Assembly: GCF_000633255.1 (NCBI RefSeq)
Contig: NZ_AYMJ01000001.1
Span: 1 to 64,000, forward strand
Source: Pseudomonas sp. H1h
Lineage (GTDB): Bacteria > Pseudomonadota > Gammaproteobacteria > Pseudomonadales > Pseudomonadaceae
Reading direction: 5' to 3'
DNA length: 64,000 nucleotides
The position numbers were made by a program, and so were the translations under genes. Below, piece by piece: positions 46,494-55,231 of this stretch. Within the stretch, counting starts at the first letter, position 1, and the number at the start of each line of letters is the position of its first letter. Under the pieces are notes generated by a model. The model made no database searches, was not told the origin of the DNA, and was given only the letters and a program-made list of their open reading frames with translations.

Positions 46494-46559
46494 TTACCCC
46501 CGTTCTCTGTTGGCGCTTCTGTGGATAAGGTGTTTGTCATCCTCTGAAAGCCACGCGGA
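46494..46559. repeat. DnaA-box repeat unit 3
   Basis: Begins TTACCCCCGTTCTCTGTTGG and has TGTGGATAA at 46520-46528, then GGTGTTTGTC. It starts 183 bases after unit 2. Confidence 0.85.
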
Positions 46560-46675
46560 ACGGGTGATACAGGCTGCTGATCAAATAATGATCGATCGTT
46601 CGGGCAAAGCTTGATTCTGGATAAGTCACGCTTTTTCTTCACAAATCAGTCCGTTATTTTCTGCTTCATCCACAG

Positions 46676-46741
46676 TTACCCCCATTTGCTGTGGGTGGCT
46701 ATGTGGATAACTTGTTCGTCGAACCCCGCAGGCCCCGCCAG
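46676..46741. repeat. DnaA-box repeat unit 4
   Basis: Begins TTACCCCCATTTGCTGTGGG, the most diverged copy, and has TGTGGATAA at 46702-46710, then CTTGTTCGTC. It starts 182 bases after unit 3. Confidence 0.8.
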
Positions 46742-46847
46742 TCATAGTCCAAACGGCAATTGATCAGATTTCATACAGTTCTAAACCGTTGCCTTGACTT
46801 CGATTCCTGCGCTGTCTTCACTGCAATGGCACAAGGACAGCCGTTAC

Positions 46848-46856
46848 TTATCCACA
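46848..46856 (+). promoter_or_regulatory. perfect DnaA box, opposite orientation to the array
   Basis: TTATCCACA on the plus strand, 138 bases after the last unit's box. Confidence 0.6.
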
Positions 46857-47082
46857 TCAGGTTCTGGGAGAACGCATGATGGATAGCCGCCCACACCGCC
46901 ATCCCCCCTCGCCACGCAAGCGCACGTTACGTCGTGCCGCCAATCAACACGCTCGTCTGTAGCGACCTCTGCTGCAACCGCTGTGCTGTCGCCGGGCTCG
47001 TCCCGGAGGCCAGGTGCCCGTTCGTCCATTGATTGCAGGCAACCGCAGAGTTGCCCCATCTGCCTGAGAGAGGAACACCTTC

Positions 47083-50000
47083 ATGACACGCATCGCAACG
47101 CCCATCAGCGAGATCAAGGAACACTACGACGTGATCGTCATCGGCTCCGGTTATGGCGGCGGCATTGCTGCGTCGCGCCTGTCCCGAGCCGGCAAGCAGG
47201 TGTGCCTGCTTGAACGCGGGCGGGAAATCCAGCCCGGCGAATACCCCAACACCATGATTGCCGCGACCGAAGAGCTACAGGTTCACGACCCGGACGGCCA
47301 TATCGGCTCGCGCACCGGGCTGTTCGATCTGCACGTCAACGCCCAGCAGAACGTGGTGGTCGGTTGCGGCCTCGGCGGCACCTCGCTGATCAACGCCAAC
47401 GTTGCCCTGGAGCCGGAACCCGGGGTGTTCGATGACCCGCGCTGGCCGCAGGCGGTGCGTGAACACCGCGATACGCTGCTCAAGGACGGTTACGCCCGCG
47501 CCCGGGAAATGCTCAAGCCCAACCCGTACCCGAACACCGCGCCGAATCTGCCCAAGCTCGACGCCAACAAAAAGTCTGCGGACTACCTCAAGCAGGGCGC
47601 GCACTTCTACAAGCCGCCGATCAACGTGACCTTCGACAGACTGCCGAACAACCTCAACCATGTCGGCGTCGAGCAACTGCCGTGCAACCAGTGCGGCGAC
47701 TGCGTCTCGGGCTGTAACAACAAGGCCAAGAACACCACGTTGATGAACTATCTGCCGGACGCCTGGAACCACGGCGCGGAGATTTTCTGCCAGGCCGAGG
47801 TGCGTTACCTGGAGCGTGATGGCGATGGCTGGATCGTGCACTTCCAGTATCTGGACAGTGGGCGTGAGATGTTCTCGGCGCCGACGCTGTTTGTGAAGGC
47901 CGACATCGTCGTGGTCTCCGCCGGCACCCTCGGCTCTACCGAAATTCTCCTGCGCTCGCGGGACAAGGGCCTGGTGATGTCCGGCCAGCTAGGCGAGAAC
48001 ATGAGCGGCAACGGGGACATCCTCGGCTTCGGCCACAACTGCGAGCAGACCATCAACGGCATCGGCTTCGGCGCGCATTCGGCGAAGGAGCTGCAACCGG
48101 TCGGCCCGTGCATCACCTCGGTCATCGACATGCGCACCGAAGGTGACTGGCGCAGCCGCATGGTCATCGAGGAAGGTTCGATTCCCGGCGCTCTCGGCCG
48201 GCCGATGGTGCCGGCCATGGCCGGGTTCGCCGAGATGATCGGCAAGGCCACCGATGACAGTTTCAGCGGCAAGCTCGGCTACAAGGAGCGCGAAGCCGAA
48301 AGCTTCCTGCGCGGCCCCTATCACGGCGCGCTGCACAACATGCAGACCTACCTGATCATGAGTCACGACAGCGGCCAGGGCCGGATGATTCTCGACAACA
48401 AAGACCAGTTGCGCATCGACTGGCCGGGTGTCGGCGAGCAGGAAAACTTCAAGCTCGGCAACGAACGCCTGTATCAGAGCACCAAGGCATTGGGCGGGGT
48501 CTGGGTGGAGAATCCGATCTGGACCCAATTGCTCAAGCACAGCATTGTTTCGGTGCATCCGCTGGGCGGTTGCGTGATGGGCGAAGACGCCGCGCAAGGC
48601 GTGGTCAATCACAAGGGCCAGGTGTTCAGCGGCGCTGCCGGCACGGATGTCTACGCCAGCCTGTACGTGACCGACGGCGCGGTGATCCCGACGTCGCTGG
48701 CGGTCAATCCGTTGCTGACCATCTCCGCTGTGAGCGAGCGCAACATGGGCCTGCTGGCCGCCGACCGCGGTTGGCACATCGACTACACGCTGCCCTCGGC
48801 ACCGCGCAAACAAGTGGCGCCGCCGACCCTCGGGGTGCAGTTCACCGAAACCATGAAGGGCTATTTCTCCCGGGCGTTCACTGCCGCGCAAAGCACCGAC
48901 CTGAAAGTCTACGAAGCGGCAGCTAAACGCGGCGAGGCGGACAATTCGCCGATCGACTTCACCCTGACCATTACCGCCAACGACCTCAACCGGATGATCA
49001 AGGAGCCGGAACACGCCGCGACCATCGTCGGCACAGTGATCGCCCCGGCGCTGTCACCACAGCCACTGACGGCCAGCAATGGCGTGTTCAACCTGTTCGA
49101 GCAATTCGAGCAGCAGGTCGATACGCGGCACATGAAGTACGACATGAAACTGACCGCCGAGGACGGCAACGACTATTTCTTCAGCGCCTTCAAAACCGTG
49201 CCGGAAGACAACGGCGTGCTGAACATCTGGCACGACACCAGCACCCTCTATGTGACGCTGTATCGCGGGCCGGACAAGTCGGGCGAGGTGATCGGCTCCG
49301 GGGTGATGCACATTCATCCGACCGATTTCGCCAAGCAGATGACCACCATGAAAGTGCTCAATGCGCGTAACGAGCGTGAGCGCATCGAAGGGCTGGCGCG
49401 GTTCGGCAAGTTCTTCGCCGGGATTCTCTGGGAAAGTTACGGCGGGGTCTTCGCGGGCGATATCTACTTCAACCCCGATGCGCCGCCACGGCTGAAGCGG
49501 CCGCTGGATGCGCCCACCCCAGTGGTGCATTTCTTCCCCACCGAGGATGGCGTCGAGCTGCGCCTGACCCGTTATCAGGCCGGCAGCAAAGGCCCGGTGA
49601 TGCTGGTGCATGGCCTCGGTGTGGGTTCGAACATCTTTTCTACCGACACCATCCAGACCAACCTGCTGGAGTACCTGTGCAAGCACGATTACGACGTGTG
49701 GTTGCTGGATTTCCGTGTGAGCATTCTGTTGCCAGCGAGCAAGAAGGAATGGAACGGCGACCAGATCGCCCAGTACGACTTCAAGGCTGCCATCGCGCAA
49801 ATTCAGCAAGCGACTCACGCCAAAGATGTGCAGTGCGTGGTGCACTGCTACGGCGCGACGACGTTCTTCATGTCGATGCTGGCGGGGCTGCAAGGTGTGC
49901 GTTCGGTGGTCTGCTCGCAGATTGCCGCTGACACCGTGGTCGCCACTGCGACGGGACTTAAGGCCGGTCTGCACCTGCCGGGGATGCTCGATGCCATCGG

Positions 50001-50535
50001 TATCAAGTCGATGACCGCCTATGCCGACAGCAAGGAGAACTGGTTCAACCGGCTCTACGACAAAGCCCTCAACGGCTACGCGCGGATCGAGGCGCAGGGC
50101 TATTGCACCAACCCGGTGTGCCATCGCATCACCTTCATGTACGCCTCGCTGTATCGCCACGACACCCTCAACGAAACCCTGCACGACAACCTGCATGAGT
50201 TGTTCGGCGAGTCGAACATCGAGACCTTCGAGCACCTGGCACTGATCGTGCGCAAAGGGCATCTGGTGGATTTCAAAGGCAACGATGTGTACATGCCGCA
50301 CTTCGATCGGCTGAGCATGCCGATCTGCTTCATCAGCGGCGCGGAGAACCAGTGTTATCTGCCTGAAAGTACGCTGAAAACCTACCAGCGAGTGTGCGAA
50401 GTCCACGGGCCGGAGCGCTACAGCCGGCATGTGGTGCCAGGCTATGGCCACATCGACTGCATGTTCGGCAAGAATGCGGTGGTGGATGTGTATCCGATCA
50501 TCCTTGAGCACCTGGAGAAAACTGCCCTCGGTTGA
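47083..50535 (+). CDS. GMC oxidoreductase fused to an alpha/beta hydrolase
   Basis: A 1150-residue two-enzyme fusion. Residues 1-570 form a GMC flavoprotein related to cholesterol oxidase: FAD motif VIVIGSGYGGGIAASRLSRAG (18-38), GCGLGGTSLINANV, and SVHPLGGCVMG with the catalytic His. A CxxCxxCxxxC motif lies at Cys201, 204, 207 and 211. A linker domain spans about 590-800. Residues about 815-1150 form an alpha/beta hydrolase (oxyanion region LVHGLGVGSN, elbow VVHCYGATT with Cys922 where a Ser is usual, and His1123 in GYGHIDC). No signal peptide is seen. Sterols or other hydrophobic alcohols and esters are plausible substrates, but this is inference. It heads a three-gene unit with a cytochrome and a phosphoesterase. 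Confidence 0.88.
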   Translation: MTRIATPISEIKEHYDVIVIGSGYGGGIAASRLSRAGKQVCLLERGREIQPGEYPNTMIAATEELQVHDPDGHIGSRTGLFDLHVNAQQNVVVGCGLGGTSLINANVALEPEPGVFDDPRWPQAVREHRDTLLKDGYARAREMLKPNPYPNTAPNLPKLDANKKSADYLKQGAHFYKPPINVTFDRLPNNLNHVGVEQLPCNQCGDCVSGCNNKAKNTTLMNYLPDAWNHGAEIFCQAEVRYLERDGDGWIVHFQYLDSGREMFSAPTLFVKADIVVVSAGTLGSTEILLRSRDKGLVMSGQLGENMSGNGDILGFGHNCEQTINGIGFGAHSAKELQPVGPCITSVIDMRTEGDWRSRMVIEEGSIPGALGRPMVPAMAGFAEMIGKATDDSFSGKLGYKEREAESFLRGPYHGALHNMQTYLIMSHDSGQGRMILDNKDQLRIDWPGVGEQENFKLGNERLYQSTKALGGVWVENPIWTQLLKHSIVSVHPLGGCVMGEDAAQGVVNHKGQVFSGAAGTDVYASLYVTDGAVIPTSLAVNPLLTISAVSERNMGLLAADRGWHIDYTLPSAPRKQVAPPTLGVQFTETMKGYFSRAFTAAQSTDLKVYEAAAKRGEADNSPIDFTLTITANDLNRMIKEPEHAATIVGTVIAPALSPQPLTASNGVFNLFEQFEQQVDTRHMKYDMKLTAEDGNDYFFSAFKTVPEDNGVLNIWHDTSTLYVTLYRGPDKSGEVIGSGVMHIHPTDFAKQMTTMKVLNARNERERIEGLARFGKFFAGILWESYGGVFAGDIYFNPDAPPRLKRPLDAPTPVVHFFPTEDGVELRLTRYQAGSKGPVMLVHGLGVGSNIFSTDTIQTNLLEYLCKHDYDVWLLDFRVSILLPASKKEWNGDQIAQYDFKAAIAQIQQATHAKDVQCVVHCYGATTFFMSMLAGLQGVRSVVCSQIAADTVVATATGLKAGLHLPGMLDAIGIKSMTAYADSKENWFNRLYDKALNGYARIEAQGYCTNPVCHRITFMYASLYRHDTLNETLHDNLHELFGESNIETFEHLALIVRKGHLVDFKGNDVYMPHFDRLSMPICFISGAENQCYLPESTLKTYQRVCEVHGPERYSRHVVPGYGHIDCMFGKNAVVDVYPIILEHLEKTALG

Positions 50536-50553
50536 CGTTGGACCGAGTCGACC

Positions 50554-50641
50554 GCTTCGCGAGCAAGCTCGCTCCCACAGGGTTTTTGTGTCAGTCGGTG
50601 GGAGATCCCCAATCCAGTGTGGGAGCGGGCTTGCTCGCGAA
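50554..50641. repeat. REPIN between the GMC fusion and cytochrome genes
   Basis: Inverted REPs at 50554-50580 and 50617-50641. The cytochrome frame stays open through it, which gives a false upstream extension. Confidence 0.85.
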
Positions 50642-50693
50642 AGCGCTGTGTCTGGCGATGCATCTCTTGGGTCTGCACAAGGAAATGGATGAC

Positions 50694-52562
50694 ATGGATA
50701 CCTGTATTCGCTGGTTTCAACGCTTCATCTGGATCGGCATTGCGATGAACATGGTGTTCGCGATTCCTGCGCTGTTTGCGCCGGGGTTGCTGACATCGGT
50801 GGTCGGTCTGCCGCCGCAACTTTCCGACCCATGGCTGGAAAACGCCGGGATGCTGCTGGTGGGCATCAGCGTGTTTTACATGCCGTCGGGCTTCAACGCG
50901 CCGCGCTATGTGGTGCATTCCTGGCTGTGCGTACTGACACGGCTGATTGCCGTGGTGTTCTGGATCTACCTGATCAATACCAGCATCCAGGGCTCGGTGT
51001 TCGTACCGATGCTGATGGGCGATCTGAGCTTCTTTCTGATCCTCGGCATTTTGCTGTACCTCGGCACCACGCCGCAGAACCGGCCATGGGCGCTGCTGTG
51101 CGATGGCTGGCGTGAATGGCGCGCGGCGTGGAAGCGGCAATGGCAGAGCCACGGCTTCAAGGTCGGAACACTGGTGGTGCTGGCAGTGCTCGGTTTCATC
51201 GGTTACGAGACCTGGTACCAGATGCTGCGGGTGGTGCCGGAGCAGGAATACGCCTCGGACGAGGATCACTACAAATACGCCGCCATCGGCCTGGGCATCG
51301 AAGCGCGAATCCCGTATTACCTGTTTGCCGTGCTGCCGCAGATGTGCCCGGAAAAAATGCCCAAGCCCGGCGGCTGGGAAGTCTTCGGCTTTCTCTATGA
51401 GAACGGCAAGGACCTTCCGATCGGCATGGCCAAGCGGCAGATCGGCTACCCGACGGTAGAGCCGAACTGCGCGCTGTGCCACACCGGTTCCTACCGCGCC
51501 AGTGCCAGCGACGTCGCGGTCAACGTGCCGAGCGCGCCGGCCAACACCCTGCAACTGCAGGCCTTCCAGTGGTACGCCTACGATTGCGCCAGCGATCCGA
51601 AATTCACCACCGACGCGGTGATGGCGGCGATCAACAGCAAATTCCAGCTGGGCTTCTTCGAGAAACTCTACAACCGTTACCTGATCATCCCGATGGCGAA
51701 AAGCGCCTTGCTCAAGCAGAAGCAGGCCTACGCCTGGCAGAAGCTGCGGCCGCAACAGGGGCCGGGGCGCACCGACACCTTCAACCCGACGAAAATGGTG
51801 GTGTTCGGCTTCCCGGATGACTCGACCATCGGCACTGTCGACCTGCCGCAAGTGTGGAACCAGAAACCGCGGGAATCGATGTACCTGCACTGGGACGGCA
51901 ATAACAACAAAATCCATGAACGCAACTACGCCGCCGCCATGGCCGTGGGCGCAACACCGGAATCGGTGCTCCCGCCCAGTTTCAACCGCGTGACCAACTG
52001 GCTGCTCGGGCACAAGGCACCGGCGTGGCCGTGGGCACTGGATCAGGCCAAAGTCGCCCAGGGCAAACCGATCTGGGAGGCCAATTGCGCCGCTTGTCAC
52101 GACTTCGGTCGTGCCGATACCGGGCAGGTCACCACCCACATCGATCAACTGGGCACTGATCCACATCGGTTGGACTCGTTCACCACCGGTCTGGTGGCGG
52201 CGTTCCATACCTTCAAGAAACCGCCGTTCGACTTCGGTGCGTATCGCAAGACCCAAAGCTACAGCAACACGCCGACTGACGGCGTCTGGTTGCGTGCGCC
52301 TTACCTGCACAACGGTTCGGTGCCGACTTTGTGGGACCTGCTGCAACCGCCGGAAAAACGTCCGGTCGTGTTCATTACCGGCTCCGACGTGTACGACCCG
52401 GTCAACGTCGGTTTCGTCACCACGGGAGCCCAGGCCAAGGCCTCGGCGGACTTCAACTACGACACCCGGCTGGAGGGCAACCACAACACCGGTCACCTGT
52501 ATGGCACGCAGTTGTCGGACGACGACAAGCGTGCGCTGATCGAATTCATGAAAACCCTGTGA
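50694..52562 (+). CDS. membrane-anchored di-haem cytochrome c
   Basis: A 622-residue protein. The first about 150 residues hold four hydrophobic segments. A fifth (GTLVVLAVLGFIGYETW) precedes a large domain, probably periplasmic, with two haem c motifs, CALCH and CAACH. The segment MYLHWDGNNNKIHERNYAAAM between them recalls di-haem proteins of the RoxA/LatA (rubber oxygenase) type, though this is only a pattern memory. It may take electrons from the GMC enzyme upstream or act as an oxygenase itself. The start was set at the ATG at 50694 (AAGGA ten bases upstream). An ATG at 50685 lies too close to the same site. Confidence 0.8.
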   Translation: MDTCIRWFQRFIWIGIAMNMVFAIPALFAPGLLTSVVGLPPQLSDPWLENAGMLLVGISVFYMPSGFNAPRYVVHSWLCVLTRLIAVVFWIYLINTSIQGSVFVPMLMGDLSFFLILGILLYLGTTPQNRPWALLCDGWREWRAAWKRQWQSHGFKVGTLVVLAVLGFIGYETWYQMLRVVPEQEYASDEDHYKYAAIGLGIEARIPYYLFAVLPQMCPEKMPKPGGWEVFGFLYENGKDLPIGMAKRQIGYPTVEPNCALCHTGSYRASASDVAVNVPSAPANTLQLQAFQWYAYDCASDPKFTTDAVMAAINSKFQLGFFEKLYNRYLIIPMAKSALLKQKQAYAWQKLRPQQGPGRTDTFNPTKMVVFGFPDDSTIGTVDLPQVWNQKPRESMYLHWDGNNNKIHERNYAAAMAVGATPESVLPPSFNRVTNWLLGHKAPAWPWALDQAKVAQGKPIWEANCAACHDFGRADTGQVTTHIDQLGTDPHRLDSFTTGLVAAFHTFKKPPFDFGAYRKTQSYSNTPTDGVWLRAPYLHNGSVPTLWDLLQPPEKRPVVFITGSDVYDPVNVGFVTTGAQAKASADFNYDTRLEGNHNTGHLYGTQLSDDDKRALIEFMKTL

Positions 52563-52587
52563 GCCCTTACGGATAGAGGATTTCGTC

Positions 52588-53832
52588 ATGTCAGCAGTCG
52601 CTCATCTCAAGCATGAAATCGACAAGGTCAAAGTACGTCTGCACGGTCTGTTCACGCGGGTGGAAATGGCCTGGATGAAGCTCATCAGCGAACTGGAACC
52701 CGAGGAGTTTCAGGCCATCATCAAGTTGCTCCAGCGCGGTCACGATCAGGCGCAGTACGTGCTCAAGTACGGCGAGTTGCCGGACGACGAGCCGGCCGTG
52801 CCGTGGGAGTTGTCCCACGGTTTGTCGATCCTGCGGATCGGCAACGCGACACCCTTGCCGCAATCACCCGACCAACTGCAAACCAAAGTGCTCAAGGACG
52901 GCACGCTGTTGGGATGTCGCAAGTGGGAACTGCTGGATCTGCTGTGGAGCGAAGCACTGCTCAAGTGGATCGAAAACCTGCGTCATCACGCGACCTTCGG
53001 TACTGACCCGGCGCTGGTGCAAATGGATCGCGAGGTGACGCTGGCGATTGCCGGGGACTGGGGCACGGGGCCGTTCAACAGCCATGCGCCGGCGGTGTCG
53101 GTGGCCAACCAGATGCAGCTGGCCAACGCCGATTTCACCATTCACCTGGGGGATGTCTATTACGCCGGTACGCATTCTCAGGAAGACACCGACATGGCCG
53201 GCTGGCCGATGGGCACCCACGGTTCGTTCACCCTCAATTCCAATCACGAGATGTACAGCGGCGCCCACGGTTATTTCAAGGAGCTGGCCGCGCGTTTTCC
53301 GGGGCAGCAGGGCACCAGCTACTTTGCCCTGATCAACGACGACTGGCTGATTGTCGGACTGGACACGGCGTACGCCTCGGATGTCATGAATCTGTACATG
53401 GACGGTACGCTGAACAAGCCGCAGATCGAGTGGATGAAAGGCTTGCCGAAACGCAAGAAACTCATGGTGCTGAGCCACCATCAGGGCTTCGATATCACCG
53501 GGCAAAACAAGACCGCGCTGTACCAGCCGGTGTGCGATGCATTGGGGCGCGAGCCGGATTACTGGTACTGGGGACATCTGCACAACGGCATCGTCTACGC
53601 GACCCAGGGCGGTTTGCACGCGCGCTGCGCCGGGCACGGAGCGATTCCCTATGGCACCACCAGCGAGCTGAACGGGCATTCGCGGATATTGTTTTCGGAG
53701 ACTCAGGATGCAAAAGACCCAGACTATCCGCTGCGGGTGTTGAACGGGTACGCGAAAATCAGGTTGGTGGGGGAGGAGATTTTTGAGGAGTTTATTGGCG
53801 AGGATGGCAGTGTGAGGTGGTCATCCAAATAA
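52588..53832 (+). CDS. calcineurin-like metallophosphoesterase
   Basis: A 414-residue protein. The metallophosphoesterase motifs are in order: AGDWGTG (about 153), HLGDVYYAG (about 186), NSNHEMY in place of GNHD/E, LSHHQG and GHLHNG. The N-terminal about 145 residues are a helical extension of unknown role. No signal peptide. It lies 25 bases after the cytochrome gene with its own GAGGA site, so the three genes are probably one unit. The substrate is unknown. Phosphodiesters or nucleotides are usual for the fold. Confidence 0.85.
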   Translation: MSAVAHLKHEIDKVKVRLHGLFTRVEMAWMKLISELEPEEFQAIIKLLQRGHDQAQYVLKYGELPDDEPAVPWELSHGLSILRIGNATPLPQSPDQLQTKVLKDGTLLGCRKWELLDLLWSEALLKWIENLRHHATFGTDPALVQMDREVTLAIAGDWGTGPFNSHAPAVSVANQMQLANADFTIHLGDVYYAGTHSQEDTDMAGWPMGTHGSFTLNSNHEMYSGAHGYFKELAARFPGQQGTSYFALINDDWLIVGLDTAYASDVMNLYMDGTLNKPQIEWMKGLPKRKKLMVLSHHQGFDITGQNKTALYQPVCDALGREPDYWYWGHLHNGIVYATQGGLHARCAGHGAIPYGTTSELNGHSRILFSETQDAKDPDYPLRVLNGYAKIRLVGEEIFEEFIGEDGSVRWSSK

Positions 53833-53850
53833 TTGGGTGAATGTGAGGAC

Positions 53851-53919
53851 GCCATCGCGAGCAGGCTCACTCCTACAGTTGGAATGCGTTCCCCTGTAGG
53901 AGTGAGCCTGCTCGCGAAG
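53851..53919. repeat. REPIN
   Basis: Inverted REPs at 53851-53877 and 53893-53919, GTAGGAGTGAGCC subtype, between the converging phosphoesterase and gbcA genes. Confidence 0.87.
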
Positions 53920-53935
53920 CTTTTTGCCTTTGCTT

Positions 53936-55231
53936 TTAGCCCTGGACGGGGACGCCTTTGAGGTACGGCGCAGGCTCGGCCCCAAGGTTGCTCAACAGAC
54001 GCTCGCTGTACCAGTCGACGAAGTTGACCACGCCAAACTCATAGGTCTTGGAGTACGGCCCCGGCTGGTAAGCCGTCGAGTTGATCCCGCGCTGGTTCTC
54101 TTCAGCCAGACGACGGTCCTGATCGTTGGTCGCATCCCACACCTGACGCATGCGCTCGACGTCGTAGTCCACGCCTTCGACCGCGTCCTTGTGCACCAGC
54201 CATTTGGTGGTGACCATGGTTTCCTGCGCGCTGATCGGCCACACGGTGAAGACGATGATGTGGTCGCCCATGCAGTGGTTCCACGAGTGCGGCAGGTGCA
54301 GGATGCGCATCGAGCCGAGGTCCGGATTCTTGATGCGGCCCATCAGTTTCGCGCAGCCCTGTTTGCCATCGAGGGTCATCGACACGGTGCCCTTGAGCAG
54401 CGGCATGCGCACGATGCGGTTACGCAGGCCGAAACTGGCGTGGGCGTAAGGGATCTTCTCGGCTTCCCAGGCGGCAGCAGAGGCGGCGACGTGATCCTTG
54501 AATGCCTGATCGGCGCGCGGGTCGGTGACGTCGTCCCACTCCAGCAGGGTTTTCAGCAGTTCCGGGTGCGACGCGTTGCAGTGGTAGCACTCGCGGTTGT
54601 TTTCCAGCACCAGTTTCCAGTTGGCCTTTTCCATCAAGGTGGTGGTAATCGCCACCTTGGTGTTCTCCATGTCGTACGGTTCCATGTAGTGGTTCAGCGT
54701 CGACAGGAAGTCATCGATGGCCGGCGGATTTTCCGCCAGGCTGATGAAGATGTAGCCGCCGGCGGTCTTCACGTTCACTGGTTTGAGGCCGTACTGCTTC
54801 ATGTCGAAGTCGGCGCCCATTTCGGTGCCGGCGAACAGCAGGCGACCGTCCAGCTCGTATGTCCACTGGTGGTAGTGGCAGACCAGTTTGGCGACCTTGC
54901 CCTTGTCGCTGGTGCACAGGCGCGAACCGCGGTGCCGGCAGACGTTGTGAAACGCATGCACCACGCCTTCGGCACCACGGATGACGATGATCGGGTTTTT
55001 GCCGATCTGCAGCGTCAGGTAGTTGCCTTTGGCCGGGATCTCGCAGGTCATGCCGGCGATCAGCCATTCTTTCTGGAAGATCTCCTGCATGTCGATATCG
55101 AACAGCCGCTCGTCGCTGTAGAACGGTTGCGGCAGCGAAAAGGTGCGCTCGCGCTCCTGGAGCATTTGTGCGGTGGCCTTGCGTGCGGGTTCCAGCGGAT
55201 CGCCCAGGCTGATTTTTGCGGTGACGTCCAT
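53936..55231 (-). CDS. gbcA: glycine betaine monooxygenase, Rieske subunit GbcA
   Basis: A 431-residue Rieske-type oxygenase alpha subunit that demethylates glycine betaine to dimethylglycine and formaldehyde. The Rieske motif is CRHRGSRLC...CHYHQWTYELDG (about 100-130). The mononuclear iron site follows (ENNRECYHCNASHPE). The start was set at the ATG at 55231 (GAGGAT eight bases upstream), because the frame extends seven residues further without support. It is divergent from gbcB, its reductase. Confidence 0.96.
   Translation of the reverse strand: MDVTAKISLGDPLEPARKATAQMLQERERTFSLPQPFYSDERLFDIDMQEIFQKEWLIAGMTCEIPAKGNYLTLQIGKNPIIVIRGAEGVVHAFHNVCRHRGSRLCTSDKGKVAKLVCHYHQWTYELDGRLLFAGTEMGADFDMKQYGLKPVNVKTAGGYIFISLAENPPAIDDFLSTLNHYMEPYDMENTKVAITTTLMEKANWKLVLENNRECYHCNASHPELLKTLLEWDDVTDPRADQAFKDHVAASAAAWEAEKIPYAHASFGLRNRIVRMPLLKGTVSMTLDGKQGCAKLMGRIKNPDLGSMRILHLPHSWNHCMGDHIIVFTVWPISAQETMVTTKWLVHKDAVEGVDYDVERMRQVWDATNDQDRRLAEENQRGINSTAYQPGPYSKTYEFGVVNFVDWYSERLLSNLGAEPAPYLKGVPVQG

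Larger units (their letters stand above)
46014..47082. other. 1.07-kb non-coding region with a DnaA-box repeat array
   Basis: No credible gene. After a REPIN (46042-46130) come four diverged direct repeats of about 66 bases starting at 46161, 46311, 46494 and 46676, each with TGTGGATAA at offset 26. Further boxes are TTTTCCACA (46473-46481) and TTATCCACA (46848-46856). GC content is visibly lower than in the flanking genes. Short A/T-rich runs (46250-46281, 46397-46410) lie between units. This could be a DnaA-titration site, an accessory origin, or a regulatory repeat of unknown role. Confidence 0.75.

Noticed and set aside
50442..52589. 715-codon open frame opposite the cytochrome gene
   Set aside because: An antisense shadow that also reads through a REPIN. 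The plus-strand frame has two haem motifs and a good start.
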